Shown in pieces: positions 7,951-14,949 of a stretch of DNA of 37,883 bases. The position numbers and the translations under genes are program-made. Location: the IMG/VR virus record IMGVR_UViG_3300032242_002588, positions 1 to 37,883 of that record; one strand, 5' to 3'. How positions within the stretch are numbered: position 1 is the stretch's first letter; each line of letters opens with the position of its first letter. Source of the stretch: a virus. The notes beneath the pieces are model-generated. The model saw only the letters and a program-made list of their open reading frames with translations, ran no database searches and was not told where the DNA came from.

Positions 7951-7987
7951 AAAGTTCCACCGGTGGAACTTTGTCGGATTTTCCGAC
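7951..7987. repeat. 22-bp perfect palindrome followed by a second hairpin
   Basis: Positions 7951-7972 are perfectly palindromic (half site AAAGTTCCACC). Directly after, 7973-7987 is GTCGGA-TTT-TCCGAC. Both lie between the zinc-ribbon and gpW-position genes. No T-run follows, so an intrinsic terminator is not clear; a protein-binding site or RNA-processing hairpin is possible. Confidence 0.75.
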
Positions 7988-8044
7988 CTTCGTTGCGTTC
8001 CAAACTGGTTCGCGCGTTTTGCGACCGCAGCTAGCGTCGTGTCC

Positions 8045-8266
8045 ATGAGTGACGCGACCCCAACTCCGCTGGCTTCCGCTCTTACTGATGCTGCGGCTCT
8101 TCCGCAGGTGTCCACGGCCGATGGTACCTCGACAACCGAACGCCCGGCTGCCGACCTCATCGCGGCCGACCAGCATCTCGCTGGCAACCAGGCTCTCCGC
8201 AAACGCGGCTTCGGGATCCTTCGTCAGAAGATCTCTCGAGGTGACGCGCTCGGGGGGCATTACTGA
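8045..8266 (+). CDS. Small protein in the gpW (head-tail joining) position
   Basis: The 73-residue product sits between terminase and portal, where lambda-like phages encode the head-completion protein gpW. The N-terminal half is Ala/Thr-rich and looks disordered; the C-terminal part (QALRKRGFGILRQKISRGD) is probably helical and basic. I see no specific gpW signature, so only the position supports that role. No clear ribosome-binding site is present upstream of ATG 8045. Its stop overlaps the portal ATG by one base (TGATG), so the two are coupled. Confidence 0.65.
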   Translation: MSDATPTPLASALTDAAALPQVSTADGTSTTERPAADLIAADQHLAGNQALRKRGFGILRQKISRGDALGGHY

Positions 8267-9825
8267 TGGTCGCGTTGACCACAAAAGGTTGGTTGAACTA
8301 CGTCAAGTCGTTCAACCCGCTCAAGCCGAGCCAAGCGGAGCTTCGCACCAAAGCCGCTCGCAATCAGTTCGTCCGTCTTCGTGCCCGTTACGACGCTGCA
8401 CAAACGACATCTGAGAATGCTCAGCACTGGTTGCAGGCGGACGATCTATCGGGGACGGCGGCGAATTCGCTGCCCGTCCGCCGCACGTTGCGACGTCGTG
8501 CCAGGTACGAGGTCGCCAACAACTGTTATGCCTGCGGGATCCTGCTGACGATCGCCAACGATCTCGTTGGATCCGGGCCGCGACTGCAGATGACGACAGC
8601 CGACGCGGCCGCTAACAGAATCATCGAACGCAACTTCATGGCATGGTGCCGAGAGATCGGCCTGGCTCAGAAGCTACGAACGGCGGTCGTCACGAAAAAA
8701 AGAGATGGCGAAATCTTCGCCCGGTTCTTCACGAACCCGAATCATGAGACTCCCGTATGGCTGGATCTGGAGCTCCTGGAGCAGGACCAGGTGACGACTC
8801 CGACGCTGGTACCGACCGAGTATCAGATTGATGGCATTACGTTCGACCAGTATCAGAACCCGCAGACGTATCAGATCCTCCGTCAGCATCCCGGCGAACA
8901 AGTCGCGATCCGCAGCTGGGTCCCTGACAACGTCCCCGCCAGCCAGGTCTTGCACTGGTTCCGCGTCGATCGACCTGGCCAACGGCGTGGCGTCCCTGAG
9001 ATCACGCCTGCATTGCCATTATTTGCTCAGTTGAGACGCTTCACGCTGTCGGTCATCACGGCCGCTGAGACGGCTGCCGATCATGCCGCCGTGCTGGAAT
9101 CTACGGCTGCCGCCAATGCCGAAGACACGGATGGCGATATCGGTGCGTTGAACCCGATGGATGATGTCGCTTACACGCGGGGCATGCTGACGGCCGTTCC
9201 GTTCGGGTGGAAGCTGGCACAACTTAAAGCCGAGCAGCCGACCACGACTTATGGAATGTTTAAGCAGGAAATCCTGAACGAGATTGCCCGCTGCATCCAC
9301 GTTCCGTTCAACGTCGCTGCCGGAAATTCGGCGGGCTACAACTATTCGTCGGGTCGACTCGATCACAAGGGCTATTACGGTGCGATCGCGATCGAGCAAA
9401 GCGACCTCGAACAGATCTGGCTCGATCGAATCTTTAAGGCCTGGTACGCCGAAGCGCGGCTGATCACGCTGGCCGATGGCACGCCGTTCGTTCCCGATGT
9501 CGACCTGTCGTACCGACCATGGGCGTTCGCCTGGGATCCTCCAGCCGATATCGACCCGGTCAAGACGTCCAACGCTCAGATGATCGATCTGCAATGCGGT
9601 GCGACCACCTTCCGCGATATTTTCGCGTCGAAAGGTCAGGAACTGGAAGTCGCCCAGCAGCAGCAGGCCGACGCCCTGGGCTGCTCGCTGGATGAGTATC
9701 GAGCCTTGTTACGGCAAAAGCTGTTTGGGTCGATGGCGGCGGCTGCGCCTCCGGACCTTTCGGCGAAACGTAAGAAGAAGAAACGCGGATTGCTGAGGCG
9801 GTTTATTACCGGGGGGCGAACATGA
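8266..9825 (+). CDS. Portal protein, lambda family
   Basis: The 519-residue protein belongs to the lambda-type portal family. Supporting features are the N-terminal RYDAAQTT...HW segment (residues 44-57), which is typical of the family, the RRRARYEVANNCYACGIL region, the two strands around the central stem, the QEILNEIARCIHVPFNVAAG region, and a basic C-terminus. Portals form the dodecameric ring at one capsid vertex through which DNA enters and leaves and to which the tail attaches. It starts at the TGATG overlap with the previous gene and ends in an ATGA overlap with the capsid fusion, so the head genes form a translationally coupled chain. Confidence 0.92.
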   Translation: MVALTTKGWLNYVKSFNPLKPSQAELRTKAARNQFVRLRARYDAAQTTSENAQHWLQADDLSGTAANSLPVRRTLRRRARYEVANNCYACGILLTIANDLVGSGPRLQMTTADAAANRIIERNFMAWCREIGLAQKLRTAVVTKKRDGEIFARFFTNPNHETPVWLDLELLEQDQVTTPTLVPTEYQIDGITFDQYQNPQTYQILRQHPGEQVAIRSWVPDNVPASQVLHWFRVDRPGQRRGVPEITPALPLFAQLRRFTLSVITAAETAADHAAVLESTAAANAEDTDGDIGALNPMDDVAYTRGMLTAVPFGWKLAQLKAEQPTTTYGMFKQEILNEIARCIHVPFNVAAGNSAGYNYSSGRLDHKGYYGAIAIEQSDLEQIWLDRIFKAWYAEARLITLADGTPFVPDVDLSYRPWAFAWDPPADIDPVKTSNAQMIDLQCGATTFRDIFASKGQELEVAQQQQADALGCSLDEYRALLRQKLFGSMAAAAPPDLSAKRKKKKRGLLRRFITGGRT

Positions 9826-12179
9826 GTCGCAATTCGAAAACGAAGACCCCTCACCCTAACCCTCTCCCCGCAAGGCCGGGGCGAGGGAACATGACGGCCG
9901 CTCGGAAGTCGACTGTGGCCGTTGTGTGCTTTCGTTCGGATGCGATCAAGCTGGCCGCGTATGTCGCTGGGGCCGCGAATCGTTCATTTGAGGGTGTCGC
10001 CTACAACGGTGGGTTGATGTTCCCGACGCTGACGGTTGGCCGTGAGACGATCACGGGACCGGTTGTTGTGGACCTCGATTCGGTGCGGATCCCGAGTCAG
10101 AAGCGGCCGGTCCTGGACGAGCATGACGATTCCACGGATGGGCTGATCGGGTCGACGACATCGGTCGTTCGCGAGGGGAACACGCTGGCCGTGAAGGGAG
10201 TGATCTACTCCCAGAAGGATCGAGCCAAAAAGATTCTGTCCGCGACCGATGCCGGGCATTCCTGGCAACTGTCAGTCGGCATGGATGATTTCCGGATCGA
10301 ACGGGTGCCGACCGGTACCACCGTGCGGATCAACGGCCAGGACTTTCCCGGTCCGTTGACCGTTCTCAGAAACGCTTATTTCACTGACGTCAGTTTTGTG
10401 ACTGTCGGCGGTGACGACACGACTTGGGCCAGGATCGCGGCAAAGCGAGCGGCTCGTTCCAAAGCCCGGCGATCGGGTTCATTTCTGAAGGCTTCCAAGG
10501 AAGGAATTTCAAACATGAGTTTTGAAGATTGGATGAAAGCGAATCATCCCGACGTCGATCTGAGTGCTCTCTCGGCCACGGAAAAGGCCGAGTACCGGGA
10601 AATGTATCTCGGCACGCAAAATGACGACGAGGACGAAGACGAAACGGAAGAAGAAAACGACGAAGAACTGACCGAAGAGGAGAAAAAAGCCGCCGTCGAG
10701 GCTTACCGCAAGCGAAAGGCCAAGCTGGCAGCCGGTCGCAAGCGTCCACTCGGCGGTGACGGGGCTTCCCTCGACCAGATCGTCGAACGAGCGACCCAAG
10801 CGGCAATTCGTGCCACGCGACTCGAGGCGGCCCGGGTTGATCAGATTCGAGCCATGTCGAACGGTGATATTGAAGGGGCCGCGAAGGCGATTGCTGACGG
10901 CACGTCCGCCAAGGACTACGAGCTGGCCCAGTTACGAGCTGGTCGGACTCGTCACAGCGGCGCGGCCACAAAGACGGACGATAATGAACATCTCGTGATG
11001 GAAGCGGCGTTGCTGATCAACGGCGGGATGGATCCGAATCGTCTGGGCAAGTTCTTCGACGAACAGATCATGAATCGCGTCACGGCGAAGAAGTACCGAG
11101 GCTTCAGCCTGGTCGAATGCGGCGATCGCCTGATCCGTCTGGCCGGCGGCGGCTACGACGGTGCCCGAAACCAGGAGGCCCACATGCGGGCGGTCCGCTC
11201 GGCGAACTCGAAGCTGGAGGCGACCGGTTTCACGTCGATGACTCTTTCGAGCATCCTCGAAAACGCCGCCGACAAAGTTTTGATCGACGCGTATCAGGCC
11301 GTTGAGACCTCGTGGCAGTCGTTCTGTGCCGTGAGAAGTCTGAACGACTTCAAACAGCACAGCCAATACGCACTTGATCCGCTCAGCGTGTTCCAGAAGG
11401 TCGGCAGCCAGGGGGACTTCGCCAATCTGCAATTCGGCGATCGCAAGTACAGCCTGCAGGCTGACAGCTATGGAGTTCGATTCAAGATCGACTTCCAGAC
11501 CTGGAGAAACGATGACCTGGGGTCGATCAACAACCGCATCGCGTCGATCGGGATGCTGGGTGCCTCGACGATCGAGCAGGTTGTGCACGTCGTCCTGATG
11601 GCGGGGATCGGCAACACGGCGATGTTCCATGCGAACAATCGGAACTACGACGTCACGTCGGCTTGTGCGTTGTCGATCAACGGATTGACGTTTGCCGAAA
11701 CGCTGTGGGCCAATCAAATCCGCCAGAACGGAACGCCGTTGGGGGTTGCTCCTCAACAGTTGATGGTCGGTACCGCGAACAAGACTAACGCCGGGATCTT
11801 GTTCACGTCGGCCAAGTTGAACGAAGTCTTCACGACGGGCCAGACTCGCACGGGACCGGTCGCTCAGGACAACCCATTCGTGGGTAAGTACAAGCCGACC
11901 GTCAATCCGTATCTCAACAACACGTTGCTGAAGAATAACACGGGTCCAGCGGCCGTATCTCTGGCTCACCAGGATCCCGGTCTGTGGATGATGTTTGCTC
12001 GCATGGGCAACAACGCACCGTTCCACATCGGCTTCCTGGACGGTCAGCAAGGTCCGAAGGTTGAGACCATCAACAACCAGACGGAAATGATCGGCTTCGA
12101 ACTCGCAGCCGGGATGCACTTCGGGGTTGGGTATGGGGATCCGCTGCTGGCGATGTGCTTCAACCCAAATAACGCCTGA
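9822..12179 (+). CDS. Prohead protease/major capsid fusion protein
   Basis: The 785-residue product joins three parts. The N-terminal protease domain (residues about 30-215) resembles HK97-type prohead proteases: His101 in LDEHD and Ser151 in WQLSVG are the likely catalytic residues. A very acidic region (about 267-300) and helical stretch follow, like a scaffold or delta domain. The C-terminal part (about 395-785) is a Mu gpT-like major capsid domain with AYQAVETSWQSFCAVRS and the RNDDLG segment. ATG 9822 overlaps the portal stop (ATGA); a second in-frame ATG at 9891 lies after a repeat inserted near the N-terminus. An internal start at 10515 could make capsid without protease. Confidence 0.9.
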   Translation: MSRNSKTKTPHPNPLPARPGRGNMTAARKSTVAVVCFRSDAIKLAAYVAGAANRSFEGVAYNGGLMFPTLTVGRETITGPVVVDLDSVRIPSQKRPVLDEHDDSTDGLIGSTTSVVREGNTLAVKGVIYSQKDRAKKILSATDAGHSWQLSVGMDDFRIERVPTGTTVRINGQDFPGPLTVLRNAYFTDVSFVTVGGDDTTWARIAAKRAARSKARRSGSFLKASKEGISNMSFEDWMKANHPDVDLSALSATEKAEYREMYLGTQNDDEDEDETEEENDEELTEEEKKAAVEAYRKRKAKLAAGRKRPLGGDGASLDQIVERATQAAIRATRLEAARVDQIRAMSNGDIEGAAKAIADGTSAKDYELAQLRAGRTRHSGAATKTDDNEHLVMEAALLINGGMDPNRLGKFFDEQIMNRVTAKKYRGFSLVECGDRLIRLAGGGYDGARNQEAHMRAVRSANSKLEATGFTSMTLSSILENAADKVLIDAYQAVETSWQSFCAVRSLNDFKQHSQYALDPLSVFQKVGSQGDFANLQFGDRKYSLQADSYGVRFKIDFQTWRNDDLGSINNRIASIGMLGASTIEQVVHVVLMAGIGNTAMFHANNRNYDVTSACALSINGLTFAETLWANQIRQNGTPLGVAPQQLMVGTANKTNAGILFTSAKLNEVFTTGQTRTGPVAQDNPFVGKYKPTVNPYLNNTLLKNNTGPAAVSLAHQDPGLWMMFARMGNNAPFHIGFLDGQQGPKVETINNQTEMIGFELAAGMHFGVGYGDPLLAMCFNPNNA
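9842..9890. repeat. PHPNPLP-type repeat, copy 1, inside the capsid fusion gene
   Basis: A CCCTCACCCTAACCCTCTCC core with a downstream GGGGCGAGGG. It is read in frame as KTPHPNPLPARPGRG near the protein N-terminus. Other copies are at 19661, 20890 and 24914. Confidence 0.85.
10515..12179 (+). CDS. Nested in-frame product: scaffold plus major capsid without protease
   Basis: Within the fusion gene an ATG at 10515 (residue 232) is preceded by AAGGAAGGA at 10497-10505, a stronger ribosome-binding site than that of the full-length frame. It would give a 554-residue protein beginning with MSFEDWMKANHPD, containing the acidic scaffold-like segment and the complete capsid domain but no protease. Lambda C/Nu3 and Mu I/Z are known nested head genes; this arrangement would let the phage make capsid subunits in large excess over protease. 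The start signal is seen directly; its use is inference. Confidence 0.6.
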   Translation: MSFEDWMKANHPDVDLSALSATEKAEYREMYLGTQNDDEDEDETEEENDEELTEEEKKAAVEAYRKRKAKLAAGRKRPLGGDGASLDQIVERATQAAIRATRLEAARVDQIRAMSNGDIEGAAKAIADGTSAKDYELAQLRAGRTRHSGAATKTDDNEHLVMEAALLINGGMDPNRLGKFFDEQIMNRVTAKKYRGFSLVECGDRLIRLAGGGYDGARNQEAHMRAVRSANSKLEATGFTSMTLSSILENAADKVLIDAYQAVETSWQSFCAVRSLNDFKQHSQYALDPLSVFQKVGSQGDFANLQFGDRKYSLQADSYGVRFKIDFQTWRNDDLGSINNRIASIGMLGASTIEQVVHVVLMAGIGNTAMFHANNRNYDVTSACALSINGLTFAETLWANQIRQNGTPLGVAPQQLMVGTANKTNAGILFTSAKLNEVFTTGQTRTGPVAQDNPFVGKYKPTVNPYLNNTLLKNNTGPAAVSLAHQDPGLWMMFARMGNNAPFHIGFLDGQQGPKVETINNQTEMIGFELAAGMHFGVGYGDPLLAMCFNPNNA

Positions 12180-12181
12180 TC

Positions 12182-12258
12182 GTAGTAGGCACATTCCATG
12201 TGCCGCGACGTCTTAACGACGAGGAACACGCGGACGGCATTCTGAGAATGCCTGCTAC
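12182..12258. repeat. Two-hairpin GTAG...CTAC element, copy 1
   Basis: Directly after the capsid stop, two hairpins (GGCACA-loop-TGTGCC and GGCATTCT-G-AGAATGCC) are enclosed by outer arms GTAGTAGGC/GCCTGCTAC. The element at 25505-25584 contains the same two hairpins in the opposite order, and one at 17736 is related. Confidence 0.8.
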
Positions 12259-12287
12259 TTTTCACAATTTTCTCGGAGAGTTTTCAA

Positions 12288-12971
12288 ATGGCTCAGATGG
12301 CTCAATTGATTAAGGGTGGGTTCCCTAACTATGGGGACTTCACGCCTGCGTCGGACGTCAACGCGGGCGACGTCGTGCTCGACGGCGATTCGCTGGTGAT
12401 CTGCACCGGCGGTGCCAAACGGAACGGAGCAGGGGTCGGTATCACGGCCGGCGTGCTGGGTTCTGTTGTCGTTCGCGGCGGATACTTCCTTTGCCAGACG
12501 GACGGAGCAATCGGGACTCGGAAACGAGTCTATTGGAACGCATCGACTCAACAGATTACGTTGACTCGTGGGGCGAACCTTCAGTTCGGTTTCACGGGCG
12601 ACGTGGCGGCGACGGGAGCGAATCAGTATATCCCGGTCGAGTTCTCGCCTGGTCGCCCCGACGAGACGGTAACGGCGGTTGCTCCGACAGGCAGCACGAT
12701 CGCTGATGCAGCGGCCCTGCAGGACGGATTCAACATCGTCACGGGTGCTGACGGAACCAAGGGGGTTCTGCTGCCTCCGGCGTCGCCAGGTCGAATCGTG
12801 AAGGTCAAAAACGTCACGGCGGCGATTCTGAAGGTCTGGCCGAACGCCGCTGGTCAGGCGATCAATGCGCTGGGAGCAGGGAACGCCATTTCCATGGCGG
12901 CGAGCACCTCAGCTGACTTTGAGGCGAGCAGTGCCACGCAGTGGTACACAAACCCGACCGTCCCGAGCTGA
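12288..12971 (+). CDS. Capsid cement/decoration protein (DUF2190-like)
   Basis: The 227-residue product begins with a domain typical of DUF2190 capsid cement proteins: DFTPASDVNAGDVVLDGD (residues about 17-34), a Gly-rich strand region, and a VYWNASTQQITLT segment near 85-97. These proteins bind the capsid surface and stabilise it, replacing lambda gpD. The C-terminal half (about 130-227) adds a beta-rich domain with FNIVTGADGTKGVLLPPA, seen in many phage surface proteins. ATG 12288 follows GGAGAG; an in-frame ATG 9 bases later is an alternative. It lies directly downstream of the capsid gene, as expected. Confidence 0.82.
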   Translation: MAQMAQLIKGGFPNYGDFTPASDVNAGDVVLDGDSLVICTGGAKRNGAGVGITAGVLGSVVVRGGYFLCQTDGAIGTRKRVYWNASTQQITLTRGANLQFGFTGDVAATGANQYIPVEFSPGRPDETVTAVAPTGSTIADAAALQDGFNIVTGADGTKGVLLPPASPGRIVKVKNVTAAILKVWPNAAGQAINALGAGNAISMAASTSADFEASSATQWYTNPTVPS

Positions 12972-13067
12972 GGCGGCGGCGGATTTGATGGGTGAGAGTT
13001 GAGAGCGCAAGGCTTTTGACTCTCCCCCGTTCTTTTTTGTGGTCAACTTTTCTTCGCGGAGTGAATC

Positions 13068-13268
13068 ATGGACGAACAATTGAGGCCGTACTTCACGGCG
13101 GTCGAAGCGTCGAAAGCCCGCGTGGCGGCGGCGCGTCAAACGCAGAAAGCGGCGATCGATGCCGCCACTGCAGCAACGCAGCCGGAGCTGGACGCGGCCA
13201 TCGCTCAGAACAAATCAGACGGCGAAAACCTCGTGACGGCCGTGAAGACCGTTTACGAAGTTCAGTGA
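13068..13268 (+). CDS. Small Ala/Gln-rich helical protein
   Basis: The 66-residue product is almost entirely helix-forming (many Ala, Gln, Glu, Lys) and may form a coiled coil. GCGGAG lies 8 bases before the ATG. It sits between cement protein and fibre-like genes, so a minor virion role is possible. No family is recognised. The preceding 96-base gap has a weak GAGAG/CTCTC dyad and a T-run. Confidence 0.6.
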   Translation: MDEQLRPYFTAVEASKARVAAARQTQKAAIDAATAATQPELDAAIAQNKSDGENLVTAVKTVYEVQ

Positions 13269-13297
13269 TCGCCATCGGCTGAATCGAGGAATAGACC

Positions 13298-13687
13298 ATG
13301 CCCCCCAGTCGATGGATCCAAGATGGTGTGTCGCTGTTCTTACGTCTGTTGGACGTAGGCTTCGGCGTGCGTCTCTATGGGTCGACTTCAGGCCACGTGG
13401 GGGTGAAAGCCCCCGCCGTGGCGGGATCAATTGACTATACGTTGCCCAGCGCCTCGCCGACTGCGGCAAACATGATTCTTACGGGACAGCCTGACGGTTC
13501 GCTCTCCTGGAGCGCGGTTTCCGCTGTCGACTTCAGTTCTTTGCCGACCGTTGATCCCGGAATTTACGGACGGGTCTGGAGGAACGCGACGACTGGAGCG
13601 GTCCTGATGTCGCTCGGTGTTGCGTCATATTCTCCATCGCTCGACTTTCGTGATTCTCGCAACTCTCAATATCTGCCAGTTCTCTAA
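13298..13687 (+). CDS. Probable virion fibre or decoration protein, short
   Basis: The 129-residue product contains a pattern common in phage fibre proteins: GHVGVKAPAVAGSIDYTLPS (residues about 32-51) followed by a GQPDGSLSWSAV strand pair. Such segments repeat in tail- and head-fibre shafts. GAGGA precedes the ATG. The short length and position in the head module suggest a capsid-attached fibre or decoration rather than a tail fibre; this is inference. Confidence 0.6.
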   Translation: MPPSRWIQDGVSLFLRLLDVGFGVRLYGSTSGHVGVKAPAVAGSIDYTLPSASPTAANMILTGQPDGSLSWSAVSAVDFSSLPTVDPGIYGRVWRNATTGAVLMSLGVASYSPSLDFRDSRNSQYLPVL

Positions 13688-13699
13688 AGGGCTTGTTGA

Positions 13700-14941
13700 A
13701 TGTCGGACAACTATCAAATCAAGGACGGCAACGGCACCACTCTGGTCGTGTCCGCCAAGGACATCGGCGGCGGAGTGTTGAGTCCCAAAGTCACCGTGAT
13801 CACTGGTGGGGCTGAGACCTCGTCCACAAACGGACAGCCGGTCGACGCCGCGGGATTGCCAGTGTCCGCCGCATCCCTGGGCACAGGGGGCAGCGGCCTG
13901 CTGGGCTGGCTGACTCAGATCGCGCTGAATACGGCGACCAATGTGCTGTCGGCTGGGAATGCGATTATCGGCCGTGTGGGGATCGATCAGTCGACTCCGG
14001 GGACGACAAATAAGGTCTCGATCGGTACCGATGGGGCCGTCGTCCTGCAGGCTGGGACGGCGAAGGTCGGACAGTTCGCGATCGATCAGACGACGCCGGG
14101 AACGACGAACCTGGTTCAGATCGCAGCCGCCCAGGTGACCGCGCTAACTCCGCCCACGTCGGTCGGGCTCAATGCCGGTTCCGCATTGATCGGCAAAGTG
14201 GGGATTGACCAGACGACTCCGGGCACGACGAATCTCGTGCAGTTGCCAGCGTCGCAGATCACGGCACTGACCCCGCCCACAAGCGTTGGTTTGACCGCTG
14301 GTACGGCCAAGGTTGGACAGTTCGCAATTGATCAGACGACGCCCGGAACGACGAACCTAGTGCAGTTGCCGACGTCGCAGATCACGACATTGACTCCTCC
14401 GACAAGTGTCGGCCTGAACGCCGGCGAAAATCATTTGGGAGAAGTGGCTGGGCGAATTGCTATCGCGTCAGGTACGTTGACCAGACCAGCCAATACGACG
14501 GCCTATACCGCCAATACGATCATTGGCAACAACGTGACGGCCGGTTCCTGCGCGCCGACGTCCCTGACGGTCGCTCGATCGAATGACAAATCGTTTCTGA
14601 TCCGCAGACTGTCTCTCAAGGTCAACGACACCGCCTGGTTGAATGCCGTCGTCCGAGTCCACCTCTACCGTGATTCACCAACGTATGCGAATGGCGACGG
14701 AGCGGCCTGGATCAGCGGAACGAGCGAGTCCAACTACATCGGCTACTGCGACGTCATCCTGGACCGTCAGTTCAGCGATCCTTATGTCAAAGGGCACGGT
14801 GTCCCGAGCGTCGGCAGCGAGTGGAACTGTCTGCCGTCCGCCGGAACTCAAAATATTTTCGCGGTCTTGGAAACGCGATCGGCCGTCACCCCTGGGTCGG
14901 CCAAGGTCTTTTCTCTCACGGCCGAAGTCCACCAAAACTGA
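13700..14941 (+). CDS. Repeat-containing virion protein
   Basis: The 413-residue product has a beta-rich N-terminus, then four related repeats of about 36-44 residues (about residues 92-249) centred on IDQTTPGTTNLVQ and LTPPTSVGL, and a C-terminal globular domain (about 255-413) with probable beta sandwich character (FLIRRLSLKVNDTAW...HLYRDSP). This architecture suggests an extended repeat shaft or spacer capped by a head domain exposed on the virion. No enzymatic motif is seen. It lies just before the SGNH hydrolase gene, with which it may form a surface assembly. Confidence 0.65.
   Translation: MSDNYQIKDGNGTTLVVSAKDIGGGVLSPKVTVITGGAETSSTNGQPVDAAGLPVSAASLGTGGSGLLGWLTQIALNTATNVLSAGNAIIGRVGIDQSTPGTTNKVSIGTDGAVVLQAGTAKVGQFAIDQTTPGTTNLVQIAAAQVTALTPPTSVGLNAGSALIGKVGIDQTTPGTTNLVQLPASQITALTPPTSVGLTAGTAKVGQFAIDQTTPGTTNLVQLPTSQITTLTPPTSVGLNAGENHLGEVAGRIAIASGTLTRPANTTAYTANTIIGNNVTAGSCAPTSLTVARSNDKSFLIRRLSLKVNDTAWLNAVVRVHLYRDSPTYANGDGAAWISGTSESNYIGYCDVILDRQFSDPYVKGHGVPSVGSEWNCLPSAGTQNIFAVLETRSAVTPGSAKVFSLTAEVHQN
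13976..14446 (+). repeat. Four degenerate tandem repeats inside the virion protein gene
   Basis: Units share VGxxxIDQTTPGTTNLVQ and, in three of four, LTPPTSVGL. The 48-base stretches coding for QFAIDQTTPGTTNLVQ in units 2 and 4 differ only at synonymous positions, indicating duplication followed by purifying selection. Confidence 0.85.
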
Positions 14942-14949
14942 GTAAATCA

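Noticed and set aside
10932-12194. Long leftward frame opposite the capsid domain
   Set aside because: Its composition is that of an antisense shadow of a GC-rich gene; the plus strand shows a clear Mu gpT-like capsid.
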